Below, one piece after another: positions 57,397 to 64,000 of a stretch of DNA of 64,000 nucleotides; position 1 is the first letter of the stretch; every line of letters starts with the position of its first letter. A program made the translations under genes and the position numbers. This DNA is from Lasiosphaeris hirsuta. Taxonomy: Eukaryota; Ascomycota; Sordariomycetes; Sordariales; Lasiosphaeriaceae. The notes beneath the pieces are model-generated. The model was not told where the DNA came from. It searched no databases and was given only the letters and a program-made list of their open reading frames with translations. The DNA lies in contig JAUKUA010000001.1 in NCBI GenBank assembly GCA_030549175.1, forward strand, positions 4,836,001-4,900,000, read 5' to 3'.

Positions 57397-60300
57397 TCAG
57401 TTGTCCACGGTTGATCTTGACATGCTGGGCCACGCTTTCCATGTCCGAATCGTCCAATCATCTACATCGTCCAAATCGTCCGTCTTGTTCCGCTTTCTAG
57501 TTCTCTCTCCCTCCCGGTCAGGGATAGGACGCTTGTTCGAGGTATAGGGGGCATTGGTCCGCATCACGCGTTTTTCCTCCTCGTCAAACCTCTTCTTCCA
57601 CGCTTCAAGCTCTTCATCGTCTGGCTTCTCGAGGATTGGTCTTTCGAGTCTGTACGCGGCTTTTTCGCCGCCACTCGCCTCTTCAGCATTTTCGTCATTC
57701 TCTGCAATCTTGTTCATTCGAATTGTGAACTCAACCTGCAACCTCTTGAGATACGATATGAGGGCAGAGTCATCCATGCTTGAATCGTGTGCTTGCTTGA
57801 GTAATTCCGGCAGAGCTCGCACCAGCTTGTTTTGCTTGAGAACCTGTGTTATTGGTCCGGACTTCTTCTGTGAATCCTTTTCACGGAGAAATTGTGTGAT
57901 CTTCTCGGCATTCCGAACAAGTCGCGGTGCAAAAAACCTTCTTGCGAGGTCAATACCATAATCTTCGTTCTTGACCGGACCGCTGGCGATGGTGTGAGGG
58001 AGATTTATTTGGCGGGTTTCTCCATCCATCAGTACTACACTCTGACCCTCCACGTGAAGATTTATGACAGAGTTCTGCTTGGATGAGTTGAGCACGCGGG
58101 CTTTTCGGGGTCAGTAAACAAACCCGGATATACAACGAATTGTTACGGCGTCTTACCAAGTTTCGTGAAGTGTGCTGCAAAAAATACTTGTGGACCAACA
58201 TCGACCAGCTTCTCAGCCATAGCTAGCGCTATTGCCATCCCATCTTGAGGCGATGTGCCCCGGCCAAGTTCGTCGATTATGACCATGCTGTCCTTTGTGG
58301 ATTGCCTTGAAATATCAGCAGGGTTAGATGAGGACTCGGGCGAATGAGTAAAGGGGCTCACCGCAAAATATGGCTCATCTCCCTCATTTCTACCCCGAAG
58401 GTGCCCAGGTCACTCTCAGGTTTGTCATCTGTCGACAATCGGGTAAAGAGCCTGTCGCAGATCGGCACTGCTGCATACTGTGCAGGGACGAAACAACCCA
58501 TCTGGGCCAAGATCTGTATCAAAGCTATCATTTTGATGTAGGTGCTTTTGCCGCTCATGTTGCCGCCTGTGACTATGTGAAATCGAGCCCCTGGGTTGCC
58601 CGAGCAGACGTTATTAGAGACGAAATTGCTCTTCCGAATTTCCATGGTAGGGTGCCTAGCTCCCTTAAGGACAAGGGTGTCGGAGATGTCTGGCCGGACA
58701 TAGTTTTGGGTTGTTGACAATTGAGTAAAAGCGCACAGCATATCCATCATCGCGATGGCATCGCTCAAATCTAAGAGGAGTCCTGCATGCTTGAGCAGCT
58801 TTTGCTTCAAACGAGCAACCGCTTTATCACTCTGCATCGTGACGATGTCTGCTTGTAGCTGGATTGCTCTGCTTTTCTGCAGGAGTTCCAGGGTCCGACA
58901 ATGGTAGTACTTCTTCTTTCGAGCTCCGTTGACAACAGCGATACCGGCAATCGAGCATTGTCTCAGACGCTGAGTCTCACTCAATGTTTGGATTCCAGCT
59001 GCTGCAGAACCTCTGGCAATCTCACGTTCGACGTCGGTCCATTGAAATCGGAGATAATAGTGCCGGTCGTTGTCGAGACACAACTCCGCTCCGCCGGGCA
59101 AGTGAGCTGCCACCACTCGTTAGACGGTGCTATGGATGAGCAAGTTGAACCAAAATGACTACGTACCCCCAAAAGTAACGTTCAGAGTCTCCAAATACGC
59201 GTTCAAGCCGTCGACTTGATCACGGAATTGCTTGCAAGCTTGTTCCAAGATGCTGTCCGCTGCCGCCTGTGACGAGTGTTAGCAAGGTATGAAGGCCATG
59301 TATAGGAGAGATGGTCGCCAACGTTGATCGCCCAGAGCCTGTTGTTTCTAATATCGATCGGAGATTTGCTGTACAAAGCATCTTTCTCGATGTTGTTCAT
59401 GATGATGTCTTCGATCGGTCTTAAGGTGTCGGGCGAACATTGTCGGCGGACCCGGTCGCACAACGTGCTGGTGCATTCAGCAGACCTGAGCGTGTCGTGG
59501 AGTTTCCGGATTCCTCCAAGATACTCTTTCAGCATCAAGATATAGGTCAGGTCCCTTTCAGCGTTGTACAACTCCTCGTGGCTTGGCAAGACAATTTGAT
59601 GATGACCTTCGAATATGGCCAAACCGTCTTCCAATGGCGCCCGGGACTGCGGGATAGTTTGCGCTATCTAGATATCATGTGGTAAGCTTCCGCTCAGGAA
59701 AAGGGGTAAAGGGGGGTTCTCAACTTACCCATGAGGCGACTTGCTCAATGTCAATGTGGGGGAGTCCTTTGAGGTTTTTCCCCAGTTCAGAAAGCAACTC
59801 CTCATGTGTCGATAGCTGCTCAACAGCGTCAAGTCGCTCATTTATCTGCTTTTTATCCGTGCTGGGTTGCAAGAGTGTTGACCGAAGCAGTCGCCGTCCC
59901 GGGGGTGTACGTGTGCTGTTCAACACGCCAAAGAGTGTTGAGGTTTTTGATGTGGCAGGACGAATGTTTTGCAGGAGCTCTAACGAGGTTATTGTGGAGC
60001 GGTCGATACCCATGGTTTCTGCGGGCTGGATGTACCTCACGCGAACCGAATTCCTATAAAATGCTATGTTGAGCTCGTTGAGAACAAACTTCATAACCTA
60101 AAATGGTTAGCGTCAAATGTGGTTATACCTATCAACAAAGGAGGTAGAATTACCGCAGAAAAGGCGCACGAAGCGTAGAAATTACTGTCGAGGCATGCCC
60201 TGATGGCCTTGACGTCATCCCTGAGGGCGAATCGATTGACCATGCTCAACCCCTCGGCTTCGTTCCAGTGCCTTCGTGCATATGGGACTACTGTGGTGTT

Positions 60301-61023
60301 GGGGCACTCGACTTGGAGACAAGAAACAAGCAATGATTTGTTACCTTTGCCAGGGACACTTTTCAAGACGAGAAAGCTTTGAGGCTCTGCCGGGAGTCTC
60401 CAAAAGAGTTCCACTAGCCTCTGGTACTTGTCGTTGTTCAGGATCCTGGTGATGTCCGCCTGCCCAGTTGTGATATTGACAGTCGCCACACCAATTACTT
60501 CCGAAGAGCGACTCTCGGAAATGGCGCATACGATCTGGTCCTGTTCTCCTGTGCGGGTTGAGGTACGGTCGTATGAGTCAAAGCCATCATTTCTCACTGA
60601 TTGTGGGGTGAGCATGATCGATGGCTCGATTGTGTTGTGGCTATCATCGCCGAGAGCGTCCGAGTCCAAGTCCGAATCCGACTCCCAGTCGAAAATGGGC
60701 GGGGTGAGAGTCTGGCTTGCGCCCTGGTATGACTTGGAGATTCGGGAATAGAGATCCCCGGTAGATTTGTACCGCATCCCCTTGGGGGATTCAGGTGGCG
60801 ATGAGTCCAATCGAATGTTATGGCTCGAGTTGCGGCGACGAAGTCGCCAAAGGTCCCTGCGGGGAGTGCCAATTATTGATGAATCGGTGGTAGAGCTTCC
60901 CGGGAAGCCTTTTTCGCCAAGTATGGATGAGTCGCGGGGGTTTCTTGTAATCGGCCCCGTTAGGGAGGAAACTGTAGAATAATGGTCAGTGTGGTTTCCG
61001 TCAAGTCCCAGACGGGATTCCAT
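57397..61023 (-). CDS. msh4: Meiotic MutS homologue Msh4
   Basis: Exons 61023-60154, 60097-59729, 59667-59323, 59266-59167, 59106-58362, 58305-58157 and 58100-57397, 1093 residues; all junction phases fit. The N-terminal 170 residues are Ser-rich and disordered. Domain II starts at QIVCAISESRSSEVIGVATV; no mismatch-binding domain I is present, as in Msh4/Msh5. The connector/lever region has TITSLELLQNIR and RTPPGRRLLRSTLLQP. The ATPase has Walker A TGGNMSGKSTY (about 741-751), the FGVEMREMSHIL block and Walker B VIIDELGRGTS. Known role: with Msh5, clamps on recombination intermediates in meiotic prophase and promotes interfering crossovers. The C-terminal 100 residues extend past the family core and are charged. 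The donor GTTGGC after exon 3 is weak. A longer N-terminus is possible through the upstream frame. Confidence 0.94.
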
Positions 61024-61224
61024 TCTTCTGCGGTAGCATCCCCCTCTCGAAAAAGGTCTTATCCAGGCCTGGTGACTGGTGCGATGCTCTATGAGGCTTT
61101 GAGGTGAAATGTTGACTGGAACTGTGGGGGGAACTTGAAGTTGCCCTTCGTTCTTGGAGCACCTTTCCCGTATTCACGTTCTGACTGGGAGGAAAACAAT
61201 CAGGGGAAATGTAGTTTTCACGTC

Positions 61225-62280
61225 TTACACTGCGGTCTTCGGACGTTTCACTTCCTGGCTCTGGGAGGTAAGGGGACCGGGCTGGTTTCTATCCGAGATG
61301 TTGTTGCTTGTCGGGGTCGCATTTGTTTGGACACCGCCCGACCACACAGGCGGCCGGCCCTGTCTGTCCCGGGGTTGGAAGCTTCCTGTTTGGGGACTGT
61401 GGTGTCGACTGAAACTAGGGAAATCGGGGAGCCTGTTATATTCCCAGGCAACTGGTTTCCAGGGGTGGTGTATCAACAGATCCTTCAGGCCCGCGGGAGG
61501 GCAATGGAGGCGGCTCTCATGATTCTGAGGTGAAGGGGGTACGTGTGGTGGAGAGAAATGGCTGGCCAAATAATTGGAAGGGTTGGTATTGCTATTGAGA
61601 TGATCAAAGCCGTGGCTAAGACTTCCGTTATTGTCAGCTGTTGGGGAGCCAACGCCGGTGTTCGAGGACTGGAGAATTGGTGAGAGCAGTCCTTGGGCGC
61701 GAGAGGATGCCTGTAGGGGGTTGGGGATAAAGCCATGCTCCTGGGGCCACTGGTGCTGAAATGAAAATTTGTTGGGCTGGAGCAAAGCGTCTTGGTTCAG
61801 CGCAAGGGGATTTGAGTATCTCGAATGGTTTTCAAAGATTGGTGCACCGTAGCCTGAGGACTCCCAAGACCGAATTTCCTGAGATCTTTCTGTTGGCTCC
61901 CCCGAGGAATATCGGTCCTGCCAAACATGGGATCCGGCAGCGGGCTGGGCCAAACGCGCCGGCTTGGGCTCGATTGGTTGAAAGTCCAGGTTGTAGCTTT
62001 CAGTCGGGACGAAGTTGGATGCATCCAAGTTGAAAAAGTTGAAATGCTGAGCTGGGCGGCGGTGGATGGGTGTTAACTGAGGACTTCTGGCATTGGCAGA
62101 AGTCCGAATGGCACCAGAGATTGCTTTCTTCCTCCATATGTTGGTGTCGGGACGGCGGAACTTTCGACGCGGAGAGGGGCTGCGGAGCATCTCGGTCTCT
62201 CTGCTGGTTTGCACCCTCCTGTCCGGGCTTGCTGACAAGGCTCCGAGTCGAGAGGGGATGTTATTCGAGGTGTGCTCCAT
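61225..62280 (-). CDS. 351-residue Ser/Pro-rich frame upstream of msh4, possibly its 5' exon
   Basis: ATG at 62280 has good context (A at -3, G at +4). The product is rich in Ser, Pro, Asn, Gln and Arg, with a basic start (SPSPRRKFRRPD) and a nuclear-signal-like end (EVKRPKT), and no known domain. It ends just after a strong donor, GTAAGA, positioned two bases into a codon. Acceptors before the msh4 ATG, ACAG at about 61122 and GCAG at about 61030, are in the phase that would splice it in frame onto msh4 with no stop. It is either a separate disordered nuclear protein whose stop falls inside that donor by chance, or the first coding exon of a longer Msh4 of about 1450 residues. The coordinates give the unspliced reading. 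Confidence 0.6.
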   Translation of the reverse strand: MEHTSNNIPSRLGALSASPDRRVQTSRETEMLRSPSPRRKFRRPDTNIWRKKAISGAIRTSANARSPQLTPIHRRPAQHFNFFNLDASNFVPTESYNLDFQPIEPKPARLAQPAAGSHVWQDRYSSGEPTERSQEIRSWESSGYGAPIFENHSRYSNPLALNQDALLQPNKFSFQHQWPQEHGFIPNPLQASSRAQGLLSPILQSSNTGVGSPTADNNGSLSHGFDHLNSNTNPSNYLASHFSPPHVPPSPQNHESRLHCPPAGLKDLLIHHPWKPVAWEYNRLPDFPSFSRHHSPQTGSFQPRDRQGRPPVWSGGVQTNATPTSNNISDRNQPGPLTSQSQEVKRPKTAV

Positions 62281-63089
62281 GTTTGAAAGTGCTCGGGGGT
62301 TTCTGGAGGGTGATATCAGAGTGGGACTGTCGCGGACGCAACAGCTAGCTCAACGAGCCCGGCACAGCAAAAAAAAAAAGGGGCTCACAAATGTGTAACA
62401 ACAGCACTGGGCCAGAAATCACAAAGAGTTGCTTTCATGGCTGAGGGATGACTCGGAAACTTTGCAGGCGAGGGTCGAATTGTGCTGCAGGTCTCTCTCT
62501 ATGTGTAAGCCCTTGCTGGTTGCTCCTTCCACGCGACATATTACGTTTTCTACACACACCCCCGTCGGCACACGGTGTTACCACATCAATCGATATCTAA
62601 GCGGCCCACTGGAATCTAAGCATGAGGATGTTGAGGGAACCTGGAAGGCGCGTTACTACCTACCTAGGTGCCTTAGGTACCTAATTGCAATTAGCAAGGC
62701 AAGGTTCAGAATCCCAGTGACTCGGACCAGCACAGAAATGCCATGGAATTTACTTATCTAAGTGAGATATGGGCTTAGAAATTGACAAGCGACGTGCTAA
62801 GGGGCAATTCAGTGCACTGCACTGAGTGTAATTCAGTAATAATTCAGATTATTACTTTATGATGTGGTTGACAACCTGTCCCCGACTTGAATTCAAAGAG
62901 GTCCAATTGGAGATGTTGACTTTCGTTATGCTGTGAAACCTCGCCAACAAGCGCTTACGGGGCTTGGCGTGGTACAGGCCGGCAAAAGTCCGGATCTTGG
63001 GTTGAACGTCATTTCATCAGATCTCCATGGGGATTCGAGACCGGGCAAACCATAACAAAGACAACTACGGCACCTATACCTAATTAACA
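62281..63089. other. Divergent intergenic region at msh4 / decarboxylase-like genes
   Basis: Contains TACCTAGG-type short palindromes near 62660-62685 and three ATTCAG repeats near 62806-62850. No coding frame supported. Confidence 0.5.
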
Positions 63090-64000
63090 ATGGCCGAATC
63101 CGACAGCAACACATTTACCGATGGCCCCATAACGCCCTAGCCGGCGCCGTGGGAGACCAAATCCACGACTTACATGATCCCTTTTTGGACAAGCGGCCAG
63201 ACGGCCCGGAACCTGCCGCCCAAGGCTTACTCTCCCCTCGAGGGCGCGTCCGCCTTCGCGTCCAGCGAGTTTGGCATCCCTATCGGCGGCATGAGCACCA
63301 TCCAGCTGCTGCGCTACACCGACACGCCGGCCGGGCCCTACGATGAGCTGATCCTCGCCCCGGGCTACTTTGAATACCCCGTCGAGGCCAAGAACGGCAA
63401 GAAGGCCACCAGGAAGTCCTTGAGGATCACCAGGATTTACGTCAGCCAAAAGCAAACCTGCTGGAACGGGCGCACCAGTAAGGAACCCCCGGCTCACGAT
63501 ACTAACTTTGAGTTGAGTCTAACTGCAACCTCAGTCTGGAACATCCCAAAGCACCTCGCCCGCTTTGAATGGACAGACAACCCAGACGGCTCGTCCCGTG
63601 TCCGCGTCTTCCCCCACGACACCCACACGCCCTATGATGCGAGCGAGGCGAGGCCAAGTGACACTCCCTTTTTCCAGTGCACCATCAAGCCCATGAGCTA
63701 CGTGCCCTCCTTTCCCATGACCACAAGCCTGTTCAAGTACATGGGTGTCGACATGGCCCTGGTTCAGCCACCACTTCCGCAGGGCGAGACCGAGTTGGGC
63801 GAGTTACCCGGAACGGAGCGCTGGGCCAAACTGGCTGGCTACATCCAGTACGCGCCCAAGGCCAGCCTTGCTTGGGCCGACATGAGCCAAAAGGGCGAGG
63901 ATGGGACGGCTCCGGATGAGTATGACAACTTTTTCCCTGGTTTGAGCCGCTGGAATGTTGCCGTGAAGCTGGTGGGTGGGGGTGCATCGTTTCCGCCTGC
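63090..64000 (+). CDS. Acetoacetate-decarboxylase-like protein, 5' part, with in-frame TAG at codon 17
   Basis: Cut by the window end. ATG 63090 gives MAESDSNTFTDGPITP, then TAG (63138-63140), then the frame continues openly to position 64000. A 57-base intron (63478-63534, GTAAGG...CTCAG) is in frame and stop-free. Downstream of the TAG the protein is coherent: PAPWETKSTTYMIPFWTSG, SEFGIPIGGMSTIQLLRYTD, ELILAPGYFEYPVE, TRIYVSQKQTCWNGR, then NIPKHLARFEWTDNPDGSSR and FFPGLSRWN. The beta-rich layout resembles the acetoacetate-decarboxylase-like superfamily found widely in ascomycetes; the activity is unproven. An alternative start is the ATG at 63174 (MIPFW), which loses PAPWETKSTTY. The TAG may be a nonsense allele, a recoded codon, or an AG acceptor for an unseen upstream exon. 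Confidence 0.72.

Overview
The window is nuclear DNA of a filamentous ascomycete (Pezizomycotina, most likely Sordariomycetes). Protein genes are split by short introns of about 45-150 bases with GTRNGY donors and YAG acceptors, often with a CTAAC-like branch site. The gene set is typical of such fungi: tyrosinase, F-box/ankyrin protein, Git3-type receptor, subtilase with an I9 propeptide, CSC1-type channel and Msh4. The species cannot be named from sequence alone.

Layout, left to right. 1-9.6 kb: a small secreted protein (-), an F-box/ankyrin protein (+), two conserved unknowns (- and +) and an intronless GH13 enzyme (-). 10.5-16.1 kb: mitochondrial NAD-isocitrate dehydrogenase subunit 1 (+), then a Pro/Ala/Lys-rich protein (+) with a 35-residue tandem repeat and an in-frame TAG. 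18.1-23.2 kb: tyrosinase (+) convergent with the rRNA methyltransferase Bud23 (-), then the ER cargo adaptor Svp26 (+). 23.2-29.5 kb: gene-poor, with one or two low-complexity or dubious genes (-) and a seven-helix receptor (-). 29.5-46 kb: mostly gene-free, interrupted by a flavin monooxygenase fused to a DUF6314-like domain (-), an MFS transporter of the anion:cation symporter type (+) and a possible micro-protein. 45.9-64 kb: gene-dense, with a D-2-hydroxyacid dehydrogenase (+), secreted subtilase (-), dynamin-like GTPase (-), CSC1-type channel (+), meiotic MutS homologue Msh4 (-) with an upstream Ser/Pro-rich reading frame that can be spliced onto it, and an acetoacetate-decarboxylase-like gene (+) cut by the window end.

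The genes do not form a single pathway or an evident biosynthetic cluster; most are housekeeping or environmental-response genes. Exon structures were worked out by hand from reading-frame continuity and splice signals and have no transcript support.

The most interesting signal is a pair of in-frame TAG codons inside otherwise intact coding sequence (15622-15624 and 63138-63140). In the first, the tandem-repeat sister copy has TGG (Trp) at exactly the same codon. UAG-to-UGG recoding is what A-to-I mRNA editing does in sexual tissue of Sordariomycetes, so both are candidate editing sites. Nonsense alleles, unrecognised splice acceptors and sequence error remain live alternatives.
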